DNA from: Nocardia sp. CNY236
GTDB taxonomy: Bacteria; Actinomycetota; Actinomycetes; Mycobacteriales; Mycobacteriaceae
Reading direction: 5' to 3'
Assembly (NCBI RefSeq): GCF_000482385.1
Contig: NZ_AXVD01000033.1
Span: 1 to 55,207 of the forward strand
DNA length: 55,207 bases
The notes beneath the pieces are model-generated. The model was not told where the DNA came from and did not search any database. It saw nothing but the letters and a program-made list of their open reading frames with translations. Shown here in pieces: positions 32,265 to 40,240 of the stretch (its first letter is position 1; every line of letters begins with the position of its first letter). The translations under genes were made by a program, and so were the position numbers.

Positions 32265-33548
32265 TCAAGTGGTGATAGCGAATACGCCGGTGGGGCTCGT
32301 GGCGAGCACGGTGGGCGTCGCGGTCCCAGTGATCGGGGCCGACACGATCTGATCGGTGCCTTGGTCGGTGATGAACAGGGTGCTGCCGGAGACGGTGATA
32401 TCCGTTGGGAGCGACAGACCGGTTACCAAGGGGGTCGCCGTTCCACCGGTGACCGGCACCGTCGATACCCGGGCGGTCCCTTGCTCGCAGATATAGAGCA
32501 GCTCGCCGACCCGGACGAGGCCAACGGGAGTACTCAGGTCGGTCGCCACCAGAGTCGGTGTGCCACCGTTTCGTGGCACCGAAAACACAGTGCCGATGAA
32601 GTTGGTATCGGTGAAGAACAGCAGGCCGCCGTAGGTGTAGGACAGTGGATTGCTGGTGCCGTTCAGCAGGGCGGCGACGGTGACGTCGACGGTTCCGGTG
32701 CCGGGTGGGGCAATGGCGTCGATCCGTGTGTCGGAGACGATGGTGAAGGTGGTTGCCGTCGACCCGAACCGCACGATCAACGGACCGACGCCAGTGAAAC
32801 CGCTGCCGAAGATCTCCACCGTGTTGGCCCCGGCTGTGGGTCCTGAACTCGGTGTGAGCGAGGTGAGCACGGGTGCCGTTGGTAGACCCGCCGCGACCGG
32901 CGTCATTCCTGGTTGGGTCGGCGCCCCATCGGTGATCCAGAAGATGCCGGTGGGGCTGGTGGCGACCATAGTCGGGGTGTCGGTGCCGGTGATCGGTGCC
33001 GACACCACTCGATCGGAGTGGCCCGGGTCGGCGATGAACAGGGTGTTGCCGGAGACGGTGATATCAGTGGGGAGCGACAGTCCGGTCACCAAGGGGGTCG
33101 CTGTGCCACCGGTGACCGGCACCGTCGACACTCGATTGGCAAAGAACTCGCAGAAGTACAGGAGGGTTCCGACCCGGACGAGACCTTCGGGAATGCTCAG
33201 TCCGAACGCGAGCAGGGTTGGTGTGCCCCCGGTCTGCGGCACCGAGTACACATTGCCGGTGTCGATCCCATCGGTGAAGAACAGCAGCCCGGCGCCGCCG
33301 TAGGTGTAGGGCAGCGGATTGCTGGTACCGCTCGGCACGGCGGCGACAGTGACCTCGACGGTGCCGGCGCCAGGTGGGGCGCTGGCGTCGATGTGAGTGT
33401 CGGAAACAATGGTGAAGGTGGTTGCCGTTGTACCGAACCGCACGGTCGATGGCACTCCTTCGGTGAACCCGCTTCCGAAGATCTGCACCGTGTTTCCCCC
33501 GGCCGGAGGCCCGAAACTGGGGTTGAGCGAGGTGAGCACCGGTGCCAT
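32265..33548 (-). CDS. IPT/TIG-domain and beta-propeller-like repeat protein
   Basis: 427 residues made of two near-identical units. Each begins with an IPT/TIG immunoglobulin-like domain (APVLTSLxPSxGPxAG, IFGSGFTxG, SDTxIDAxAPPGxGTV) and continues with short propeller-type strands (LLFFTD, VSTVPVTGGTATPLVTGLSL, PTDITVSGxTLFIxD). The start at 33548 has GGAGG 6 nt upstream; the much longer upstream frame is not protein-like. No signal peptide or membrane segment is visible, which is odd for a domain type often found outside the cell. No enzyme residues are recognised; binding of a ligand or structural role is possible. Each unit has about half a propeller, so the two may close one ring together, which is inference. 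Confidence 0.82.
   Translation of the reverse strand: MAPVLTSLNPSFGPPAGGNTVQIFGSGFTEGVPSTVRFGTTATTFTIVSDTHIDASAPPGAGTVEVTVAAVPSGTSNPLPYTYGGAGLLFFTDGIDTGNVYSVPQTGGTPTLLAFGLSIPEGLVRVGTLLYFCEFFANRVSTVPVTGGTATPLVTGLSLPTDITVSGNTLFIADPGHSDRVVSAPITGTDTPTMVATSPTGIFWITDGAPTQPGMTPVAAGLPTAPVLTSLTPSSGPTAGANTVEIFGSGFTGVGPLIVRFGSTATTFTIVSDTRIDAIAPPGTGTVDVTVAALLNGTSNPLSYTYGGLLFFTDTNFIGTVFSVPRNGGTPTLVATDLSTPVGLVRVGELLYICEQGTARVSTVPVTGGTATPLVTGLSLPTDITVSGSTLFITDQGTDQIVSAPITGTATPTVLATSPTGVFAITT
32265..33548. repeat. Two-unit internal tandem duplication within the IPT/propeller gene
   Basis: The halves about 32265-32880 and 32885-33548 are similar at DNA level over most of their length; for example the stretch encoding VSTVPVTGGTATPLVTGLSL occurs in both at about 32400-32470 and 33060-33130. 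The unit is about 640 bp. This is a coding duplication, not a CRISPR or transposon repeat. Confidence 0.8.
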
Positions 33549-33784
33549 CCAAGGCCTCCGAGGGGAAAGATCTCGTCTTGCAGCGCATATCCATCGGCTG
33601 CGATACCGCTGTATCCAGTAATCCACTGGCGGTGGCGTTTCCGCAACGCATTGCCGGTCGCGGTTGCGCAACGAATCCGGGTCCGGTTTTCGTCTCGGAC
33701 TCATGGCTGCGGCCATCCGGTCCCGAGATGACAGCGGCTGCCGCTGAGGAGCCGGGTACGAGAAGCACAGCGGCCCGGTCTCCC

Positions 33785-34789
33785 TCACATGTCGGGGTAC
33801 TCCGTGTGGATGTCGCCGTCGAACAGTCTCCACAGGAGCGCATTCATCTTCGCGGCGGCTGGTGCGTGCCGGGTCAAGATCGCGGCCACCACCGGTGGCA
33901 CGTCCTCCGGGATGTGACCGGCAGCGCACCGAAGTACATACTCGTTGCGGGTGATGGAGCCGTTGCTGGGCGACATCGGTATCCCGCAGACGTCGGTCAC
34001 CAGCCAGTTGACCAGTCGCATGGCGGCATAGTCGGCGTCATGGTTGGTGTGGCGTTCGACGAAGTCGCGCTCGGCGGCCGACAGGTCGAATTGCGGCGAT
34101 GTGGCCAGCCCGAAGTCGCTGAGGTAGATCCGCTCCAGGTCGGTGCGCATGTTGCCGAAATGTCCGTCCATGTGCAGCAATTCCCGATCGCGCAGGAAAG
34201 TCACGATTTCCGAAAGTTGTCGTTCGACCGTGGCGGCCTTGCCCACGGGGTCTTCTCGAAGCCAGTCTGTAATCGGGTGTGGAATGTATTCGCAGAACAG
34301 CACGAGGCTGCACGGTGCGGCGGCCAGCGCTTCGAGCCGGGCTCGCACGGCCGGGCTGTCGCCCTGGTAAGCGACCACGGTGTCGATATCGGCGTGTTCG
34401 GCTGCGACTGCTGAACGGCCGGGTAATACACGCCAGTGGTAGAGCACAGGGAACGACTGTGTCTCGCCGGCCAGAACCGCGTCGGTGACGATGATGTTCG
34501 CGGCCAGCTCGCGCCATGCGTTATAGCTAGGGCCGCCGATGCCGTACTGGCAGAACATCGGCAGGTCGAACAGGTTCGCTGTGGAGCCCGGATTGGCGAG
34601 CTCCCGGTCGGACAGTGGGATGCGTTTGGTGAATACCGGAAAGCTGTCGATGTCGATGATCGCAGAGGCCCCACCCACACTCACGGTTGTGACCGGTGAG
34701 GTGTCGACGAGCTCGGTGAGCTCGAAATCACTGCGGGAAGCCAAGAACGTCGAGAGTCTTTGGTGGCGGGCAGTTCTGACAGCTGTCAT
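33785..34789 (-). CDS. Kinase-fold protein (protein kinase/phosphotransferase-like)
   Basis: About 334 residues from ATG 34789; a GTG at 34852 is an alternative, and neither has a good ribosome site. A kinase core is visible: a beta-3-like lysine in VFTKR (near 34628), a catalytic loop HMDGHFGN (34148-34174) matching HxDxHxxN, and a metal-binding SDFGLA (near 34110-34125). There is no classical HRD motif and the glycine loop is unclear (TVSVGGAS), so it belongs to an atypical kinase or aminoglycoside-phosphotransferase-like branch. It is soluble, with no membrane segment. It diverges from the Rieske oxygenase gene. The substrate, protein or small molecule, is unknown. Confidence 0.75.
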   Translation of the reverse strand: MTAVRTARHQRLSTFLASRSDFELTELVDTSPVTTVSVGGASAIIDIDSFPVFTKRIPLSDRELANPGSTANLFDLPMFCQYGIGGPSYNAWRELAANIIVTDAVLAGETQSFPVLYHWRVLPGRSAVAAEHADIDTVVAYQGDSPAVRARLEALAAAPCSLVLFCEYIPHPITDWLREDPVGKAATVERQLSEIVTFLRDRELLHMDGHFGNMRTDLERIYLSDFGLATSPQFDLSAAERDFVERHTNHDADYAAMRLVNWLVTDVCGIPMSPSNGSITRNEYVLRCAAGHIPEDVPPVVAAILTRHAPAAAKMNALLWRLFDGDIHTEYPDM

Positions 34790-34916
34790 TGCACGATTCT
34801 GCCACCGGCCAGTACTTCGACTGGTGGCACCGTCATCATCGAGGTCGGCCACGGAGGCGAGACCTGTGCCCTGATGTACGGACCGTCTATCAGACGATCA
34901 GCGGATTCTTCAGCAA

Positions 34917-34943
34917 TTGCGCACGCGTAGCACAACGTATACT
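34917..34943 (+). promoter_or_regulatory. Candidate promoter of the Rieske/MFS pair
   Basis: A good -10-like TATACT (34938-34943) lies in an A/T-rich dip about 37 bp before the chosen start. A weak -35-like TTGCGC (34917-34922) is 15 bp upstream. A small palindrome CGTCT-ATC-AGACG at 34884-34896 lies further upstream and could be an operator. Confidence 0.35.
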
Positions 34944-34979
34944 CTAAGCTAGACGATCTTGATGGGGAGGGAAATCGTT

Positions 34980-36128
34980 TTGCGCACAGTGTCAGACATC
35001 TTCGATCCAGCTCTATATGCGGCGACGCGCCTTCCCCGGGAGCACGCCGAAACCATGCCTTTCTGGGTGTATACCGACCATGCGTGGTTCGAGCGGGAGA
35101 TAGAGACCATGTTCCGTCCTGCGTGGCATTTCGCAGGACTTGCCTCATCTGTGGGCAAAGCCGGCGACTTCTTCACCTTGCGTTTGTTGGGTGAGTCCCT
35201 GCTGGTTGTGCGTGGGGACGATGGGGAAGTGCGTGTATTCCGTAATTCCTGCAGTCACCGCGGATCTTTGATCCTCGACCAGGAGGCAGGAAACTGTCGT
35301 GCGCTGCGCTGTCCCTACCATTCTTGGACGTATTCCCTCGAAGGGGTTCTCAAATATGCACCAGGGCTCGACCAATACGGCCGACACGAGCTCCCAGGGC
35401 TGGGCAAGAACCTGGTTCGGGTGCCTTCCGGGATCCGTGAGGGGCTGATCTTCGTGCATCTTGGAGATCTAGCGAACTCGCCCACTCTCGACGACTATCT
35501 CGGCAACTTCACTTCCACTGTCGCGGTTCCTCACCAGACCGCGCAGATGATTGCGGTCAACCAACGAGAGTATGTTCTCGATTCCAATTGGAAATTGTAT
35601 GTCGAGGTCGACATGGAAACGTTGCATACGAAACACATCCACCGCAGTTCGATCGGCGCGCAGCCAGTGACCAGTCCTCTTTCCGAGGGCAACTGGATCG
35701 GTGTCTACCACGAGTCGGAACACACTCCGGCTCTGCATCCGAGCGAGCGACGTACTGGCTTTCCCCACACCAGGGGTCTGACCGGCGCGGCCTCTCGAGG
35801 CACTCATTTCTCCATCCTTCTGCCTGGGTTCTTTGTCGTGACTGCGCAAGACACAATGTGGTGGATCCACAAGATTCCGGAATCCGCGACTCGCACGCGA
35901 GTCCGCGTCGGTTACTCCTTCCCTACCTCGACGACCGAGCGGACCGACTTCGACGAATTGTCCAAGCGTTACTACAAACGGCTCGACCAAGTGATCGAAG
36001 AGGACGACTGGATCACCGAGCATCAGCAGAAAGGTCTGAACTCCTCGGCGCCGGGTTGTTATCTGCCCGAGGAACACGTCGTCCACCGCTTGGACAATTG
36101 GATATTGGATCAGGTCCTTGGTGCATAG
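34980..36128 (+). CDS. Rieske non-heme iron oxygenase, alpha subunit type
   Basis: About 382 residues from TTG 34980, chosen because GGGAGGG lies 9 nt upstream; ATG 34962 in the same frame has no such site. The Rieske [2Fe-2S] ligands are Cys91, His93, Cys111 and His114 (CSHRGS... CPYHSW). The mononuclear iron site is visible as E213-T-L-H216-x4-H221 after NWKLYVEV, with a later EEDDW aspartate as the third ligand. Such enzymes hydroxylate or demethylate aromatic or quaternary-amine substrates and need a separate reductase, which is not encoded nearby. It overlaps the MFS transporter gene, so substrate uptake and oxidation are probably linked. The substrate is unknown. Confidence 0.9.
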   Translation: MRTVSDIFDPALYAATRLPREHAETMPFWVYTDHAWFEREIETMFRPAWHFAGLASSVGKAGDFFTLRLLGESLLVVRGDDGEVRVFRNSCSHRGSLILDQEAGNCRALRCPYHSWTYSLEGVLKYAPGLDQYGRHELPGLGKNLVRVPSGIREGLIFVHLGDLANSPTLDDYLGNFTSTVAVPHQTAQMIAVNQREYVLDSNWKLYVEVDMETLHTKHIHRSSIGAQPVTSPLSEGNWIGVYHESEHTPALHPSERRTGFPHTRGLTGAASRGTHFSILLPGFFVVTAQDTMWWIHKIPESATRTRVRVGYSFPTSTTERTDFDELSKRYYKRLDQVIEEDDWITEHQQKGLNSSAPGCYLPEEHVVHRLDNWILDQVLGA

Positions 36129-37374
36129 CCTTCGCACTCGTCGCCTGGCAGGTTGGTCGGTGCTGGCGGGTTGCTTTCTGCTCGGGTTCTTCCATCGGTT
36201 CGCTCCTGCCACATCGGCAGAGGATCTCTCCGCCGATTTGGGAGCCAATGCGACCACGCTGGGAACGCTTGCCGCATGGCATTTCTGGGTGTATACGGTG
36301 GCGCAGATCCCAGCGGGGATATTGGTGGACCGCTACGGCGTCCGATCGTGTGTTGCCGCTGGTTCCCTCGTGACCGCAGGCGGATCCCTGGTGCTGGCCG
36401 GTGCGGTGAACCCACCGATGGCTTCGGTGGGACCGATGCTGACCGGCGGGGGTTTGTCGGTGGTGTTCGTCGGCATCATGAAGTACAACGCGTCCTGGTT
36501 CCGCCCCGAAAGCTACGGCCTGGTCACTGGTGTAACGATGTTGGCGGCCACCTGTGGCGCGATCGGAGCAGGTTCACCTACCGCGTGGTTGCTGGAGCGT
36601 TGTGACTGGCGGCAGATCTTTGCGATGGCGGCGCTGGCCGGACTCGTCCTGTCGGTTGCGGTGGCCGCTGTGGTGCGTGATCGGCCGCCATACGGCTTCG
36701 GCACACAGGCCGGTCGCGCGAGTCGAGTTCGCGGCGGTCTACGCGCCGCGCTGCGACGGCGCGAACTGTGGCCGTTGCTGGCGGCGACCGCTGGCACGAA
36801 CGGCACCTTCTACGCCTTCGCTGGTTTGTGGGGTGTCCCGTTGCTCACCGAAACTCGCGGGCTGTCCAACACTGTTGCCGCCGGATACACCACTGCGGCG
36901 CTTGCAGTGTATGGCCTGGGTTGTCTGGCCATCGGCGTGTGGTCCGATCGGATCGGGCGCCGCAAACCTTTTCTGCTGGCCACCAGTTGGATGGCGGTGG
37001 CCGGCTGGATGGGCCTTGCCCTCCTGCCATGGGAACCGGGCTGGCAAGGCCTGGGCCTGTACATCGTGGTGGGTGCCGCCGCGTCTCAGGTGACGGTGTC
37101 GTTCGCGGCGTTGAAAGAGTCCGTTCCCGTCGAGATCGCGGCTACCGCTCTCGCAGTGCTCAATGCCGGAGTTTTCGTTGCATCGGCTGTGCTACAGCCG
37201 ATGTTCGGGTTCATCGTGGACAGCGGCTCCGGCTGGAGTTGGGCTTTGGCCCTGATGGTGGGTATCTCTTTGTCGGGTCTGCTTGCTGTGCGCTCCGCCA
37301 GTGAAACATGGTGCAACACGCTGCCCTCCACTCATTCCGAGCAGCACGCTCTTTCGACCGATGGCAAGACCTGA
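36121..37374 (+). CDS. Major facilitator superfamily transporter
   Basis: A 417-residue inner-membrane protein with about twelve hydrophobic segments, starting with GWSVLAGCFLLGFFHRF. The MFS loop 2-3 signature is present (GILVDRYGVRSCVAAG), and its counterpart in the second half (GVWSDRIGRRKPFLL). It moves a small solute, probably by proton coupling. The GTG start at 36121 lies inside the end of the Rieske gene (8-nt overlap), so the two are translationally coupled; a TTG at 36118 is also possible. Import of the oxygenase substrate is the simplest role, although export of a product cannot be excluded. Confidence 0.9.
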   Translation: MHSLRTRRLAGWSVLAGCFLLGFFHRFAPATSAEDLSADLGANATTLGTLAAWHFWVYTVAQIPAGILVDRYGVRSCVAAGSLVTAGGSLVLAGAVNPPMASVGPMLTGGGLSVVFVGIMKYNASWFRPESYGLVTGVTMLAATCGAIGAGSPTAWLLERCDWRQIFAMAALAGLVLSVAVAAVVRDRPPYGFGTQAGRASRVRGGLRAALRRRELWPLLAATAGTNGTFYAFAGLWGVPLLTETRGLSNTVAAGYTTAALAVYGLGCLAIGVWSDRIGRRKPFLLATSWMAVAGWMGLALLPWEPGWQGLGLYIVVGAAASQVTVSFAALKESVPVEIAATALAVLNAGVFVASAVLQPMFGFIVDSGSGWSWALALMVGISLSGLLAVRSASETWCNTLPSTHSEQHALSTDGKT

Positions 37375-37559
37375 GCTTCGAAGCTTGTGACTGTGGCGCG
37401 CTCGTGGAGACGATCCAGCTGGGTCCAGAGGTTGCGGTCTCAGTTGTCGCGGGTTGGGTTTCGTTTACCGCGACGCCCGGACCGTGACGTAGGCGGCCCT
37501 ATCCACCCGTACCACGCGGTCTCCCATCCTCGTGGTCCTGTGCGGCGGCTACTGGGTCC

Positions 37560-38001
37560 GGCCCAGGCGATATAGCCGTCCGGACGGACGAGGACTGTGG
37601 GTCCGGTCTCCGTTCGGCGGGCCTGTGCGAGCGTGGTATCGAGGACCATGGTCATGGGCGTAGCACTCGAGAGCGGCGTCGATGGCGGTCTGTGGCGCGA
37701 TCATCACATAGCGGTAGCGGGAGGGTAGGTGGGACAAGTCGACCGCACCCCCGAAGAACAGGTCCACGTGGTCGGCGGTGCCAGCGTCGGCCAGCAGGCC
37801 TTCGGCGAGCCCGCGACTGTCGAGTACCTCCAGGGTTCGTGCCATGGTGGCGAATGCCCGACTGGACGGGTTGATCATCGGTCGGCGCTCGAGCACTGTG
37901 ACGGAGTGCCCGGACCGTGCGAGATCACCGGCGAGCAACATTCCAGTTGGGCCGCCACCGACCACGAGCACCTGTGTTTGTTGGATCTCGGGGGAAGTCA
38001 C
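37560..38001 (-). pseudogene. FAD-dependent monooxygenase remnant with a large internal deletion
   Basis: From GTG 38001, with an intact AGGAGG ribosome site 6 nt upstream, the frame gives a normal N-terminus of a PHBH-type flavin monooxygenase: VLVVGGGPTGMLLAGDLARS, VTVLERRP, then SRAFATMARTLEVLDSRG and PQTAIDAALE. At about 37675 similarity stops. A different frame then carries only the usual C-terminal tail, TGPTVLVRPDGYIAWAG, near 37560-37640. About 350 central residues, including the substrate domain and the GD FAD motif, are missing and the halves are out of frame. It is clearly broken. It could once have worked with the adjacent oxygenase genes. Confidence 0.85.
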
Positions 38002-38271
38002 AGCTGTCCTCCTAGGGGTGCGCCAGCCGCATCACAATCTCTGGCATACCCGGGCACCCCGTGAGCTATCATGAGCAGCTCGATTTCGATCCGGGGTCTC
38101 GATTCGTGGTCGTGCGCTCGGACCGGATGTGAGCGGGTATATGTCGACACCTCGCGCAACGCTCGATGAGCCTATTACTCGGTGCGCTGCGCGAACATTG
38201 CGAGCCCAAAAGTTCGGATAGTACTGTCGTGTAGGGCGTTCTACGCAATGTCGGCGCGATCTGGAGGGGAT

Positions 38272-39114
38272 ATGCTGATCGAGCTGGCGGTTGGGGATGC
38301 GTACGGGGCGGGGTTCGAATACGCCGATCCGGACTTCATTGCCGAGCGCAACCTCTTGACGGGGTACGTCCAGCATCCGACGCATCTCGGTGTGCGGCCG
38401 GGCGCCTACACGGATGACACTCAGATGACGCTGGCGATTGCGGAACTGCTCATTTCGGGGGACTCATGGGGTCGAGAGGCGCTGGCCGAATGTTTTGTGC
38501 GGGCCTATCACCGGGATCCGCGTGACGGTTATGCCCGACGTTTCCAACTGTTTCTCGACACCGTACACAGCGGCGCTGACCTCTTGGCCCGTATCGACCC
38601 AGTGAGCGACAAGAGCGGTGCGGCAATGCGAGCTGGGCCGATCGGACTGTTGCCGACCGTGGACGATGTCCTGCACTACACACTGGAACAGGCGCGCATC
38701 ACCCACGACACCGCGGACGGGATCGCTGCCGCGCAGGCCGCGGCGCTGGCAGTGCACTACTGTCATCATCGACTCGGGCCGGTCGCGGAGTTGCCGGAGT
38801 GGATTGGGGCAGAACTCGACCGGAGTTGGGCGCGACCGTGGCGCGGCAGAGTGGGATCCAAGGGCTGGATGAGCGTACGTGCGGCGCTCACCGCGCTGTC
38901 GATGAGTACCAGGCTCAGCCAAGTCTTGCACACCGCGGTGGCCTGGACAGGAGATGTGGACACAGTCGCGACGATCGCGCTCGCCGCCGGTTCTCGCGCG
39001 ACAGATATCGAGCAGGATCTGCCGAACTCCTTGGTCGATGGTCTCGAGAACGGTGCGTACGGTAGGGATTACCTGCGGCAGGTGGATACTCGCCTGCTGG
39101 CTGAATTCTCCTGA
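38272..39114 (+). CDS. ADP-ribosylglycohydrolase family protein (DraG-like)
   Basis: A 280-residue all-helical protein with the family's metal-binding motifs: a start with AVGDAYG, the TDDT motif at residues 47-50 (GAYTDDTQM), and a late GDVDT at 227-231 where the family usually has GGDTDT (the second acidic set is partly changed, Asp228 and Asp230 remaining). Members remove ADP-ribose from proteins or hydrolyse related O-acetyl-ADP-ribose or ADP-ribosyl nucleic acids using two Mg2+. The start 38272 follows GGAGGGG closely; ATG 38248 is an alternative. No ADP-ribosyltransferase partner was seen in the window. It stands alone between two degraded genes. Confidence 0.85.
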   Translation: MLIELAVGDAYGAGFEYADPDFIAERNLLTGYVQHPTHLGVRPGAYTDDTQMTLAIAELLISGDSWGREALAECFVRAYHRDPRDGYARRFQLFLDTVHSGADLLARIDPVSDKSGAAMRAGPIGLLPTVDDVLHYTLEQARITHDTADGIAAAQAAALAVHYCHHRLGPVAELPEWIGAELDRSWARPWRGRVGSKGWMSVRAALTALSMSTRLSQVLHTAVAWTGDVDTVATIALAAGSRATDIEQDLPNSLVDGLENGAYGRDYLRQVDTRLLAEFS

Positions 39115-39211
39115 TCGATACTCGCTATCGAATACGCGCCGGTGCAAGCGGGTGGGCATCGACCTCGGCCTGTTCGGCGCCGACAGGACCCTCGCCGCCG
39201 CGTGACGGCGC

Positions 39212-39490
39212 CTAGCTGCAGAGGGCGCGGTCAATCTGGCGCCTTGGGCGCCAGTCGCCGGCCCACGCGTCGAGCTGGGCAAGACATTCGAGAAGTGTCG
39301 TGCCTTGCCCAGTGAGTGTGTAGCCGTCGCCGGCATGCTGGACGAGGTCTGCCTGTCCGAGCTCGCGAAGTCTGTCTGCCAGCACGCTCGATGAGACGCC
39401 GTCGCATCGGTGCTGTAGCTGGCGAAAGGTCGGAGTCGAGTTGTCCCGGAGCTCCGCCGGCACTACGATCTGTCCGACGAGACATGGGCG
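39212..39490 (-). pseudogene. HxlR-type regulator remnant, 5' end lost
   Basis: About 75-90 C-terminal residues read as an HxlR winged helix: TFRQLQHRCDGVSSSVLADR, LRELGQADLVQ, GYTLTGQGTTLLECLAQLDAW. The region upstream in the same frame (beyond about 39490) is not HxlR-like and instead is the reverse frame of a carboxymuconolactone decarboxylase remnant on the other strand. The 5' part of this regulator, including the first helices, is therefore missing. HxlR proteins normally repress a divergent gene, which fits the remnant next to it. Confidence 0.65.
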
Positions 39491-39661
39491 AACCTGGCCG
39501 CTGTCGCCGATGAGGATGCGCTGCTCGAGCTGGTCTTGATCTGCGGCTGGTACCACGCCATCTCGTTCGCTGTCAGGGCGCTTCGGTTGCCTCCAGAGCC
39601 TGGCACCGAGTCGATCGCCCCACTGGCGCAGATGAAAGAGAAGGGCACACAACCCACATAG
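39419..39661 (+). pseudogene. Carboxymuconolactone decarboxylase (AhpD-like) remnant, 5' end lost
   Basis: The plus-strand frame ending at TAG 39661 reads ELRRHYDLSDETWANLA, then DALLELVLICGWYHAISFAV and RALRLPPEPG, the typical C-terminal half of carboxymuconolactone-decarboxylase-family proteins. The N-terminal half with its CxxC or equivalent acid site is absent; the frame is closed by TAG just before 39419, and there is no plausible start codon or ribosome site. The remnant overlaps the HxlR remnant head to head, so one deletion probably removed the 5' ends of both genes and their shared promoter. Confidence 0.7.
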
Positions 39662-39760
39662 GCCGGCGCACCGGGGCACGGTCGCGCAGTGACCGACAGT
39701 TTCGACTATCCAACCCGAACCGGCATGTTTGTGCGTACGGAGCCGATCCGCCCTGCAGAA

Positions 39761-40240
39761 TCAGTCCCGGACCGACCCCTCCGGCCACACCACGGTGACC
39801 GGTACCCGCCGCTCGTGCGCGGCAGCGACCACATCGGCTGTACCGCCGTAGCCGCGCGCAGGCTTCCCATCCCACACCGCGAACAGTTCATCGGCCTCGT
39901 CGAGCATTCGAATGCTGCCAGCTTGGTGTGCCTGTGAATTCGACTCCACACGATCCAGCTCGATCACCTCATCCGCAGCGGAGAACAACTCGTCGTACAC
40001 GGGGTGATGTATATCGGGAAGGCTTTCGCGGTACTTCCGGGCGGGTACGACAACCACCAGCGACCCACCGAAGTCGAGAATTGCCTGCGCGAACAGAGAA
40101 TCGGCGCCGTCTGCCAGGCAGCTGACACCGACCAGCTCCCTGCCTGCGTGGGTACCGAGCTCCGCGCGCAGCCGGGCGTCGATCAGGGCAGTGGTTTCCT
40201 TGGACAGACCCCGGTGGCCGGTGATGGCTATTCGTGTCAT
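39761..40240 (-). CDS. SLOG/Rossmann-fold nucleotide-binding protein
   Basis: A 159-residue soluble protein with features of the SLOG (LOG/DprA/YspA-like) superfamily: an N-terminal ITGHRGLS loop, GVSCLADGADSLFAQAI, SLVVVVPARKYRESLP, and a C-terminal WDGKPARGYGGTADVVAAA that forms the nucleotide-binding face. SLOG domains bind nucleotide-derived signals or ligands and are often linked to regulation or phage defence. The ATG overlaps the stop of the upstream HTH/TPR gene (ATGA), so the two are translationally coupled and likely act together. Catalytic activity is not evident. The superfamily call is by motif; the ligand is unknown. Confidence 0.78.
   Translation of the reverse strand: MTRIAITGHRGLSKETTALIDARLRAELGTHAGRELVGVSCLADGADSLFAQAILDFGGSLVVVVPARKYRESLPDIHHPVYDELFSAADEVIELDRVESNSQAHQAGSIRMLDEADELFAVWDGKPARGYGGTADVVAAAHERRVPVTVVWPEGSVRD

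Noticed and set aside
32265..33548. Possible CRISPR-like or transposon repeats
   Set aside because: The repetition is two long in-frame protein units; there are no short regular repeats with spacers.
33549..33929. A longer N-terminus for the IPT protein
   Set aside because: The stretch is arginine-rich and lies partly opposite the kinase-like gene; a good ribosome site supports 33548.
37374..37386. 12-bp palindrome AGCTTCGAAGCT after the MFS gene as a terminator
   Set aside because: It has no loop and no T-run, so it cannot be supported as a terminator.
39212..39679. One intact 155-residue HxlR regulator
   Set aside because: Its N-terminal half is the reverse frame of a decarboxylase-like sequence and does not resemble HxlR helices.
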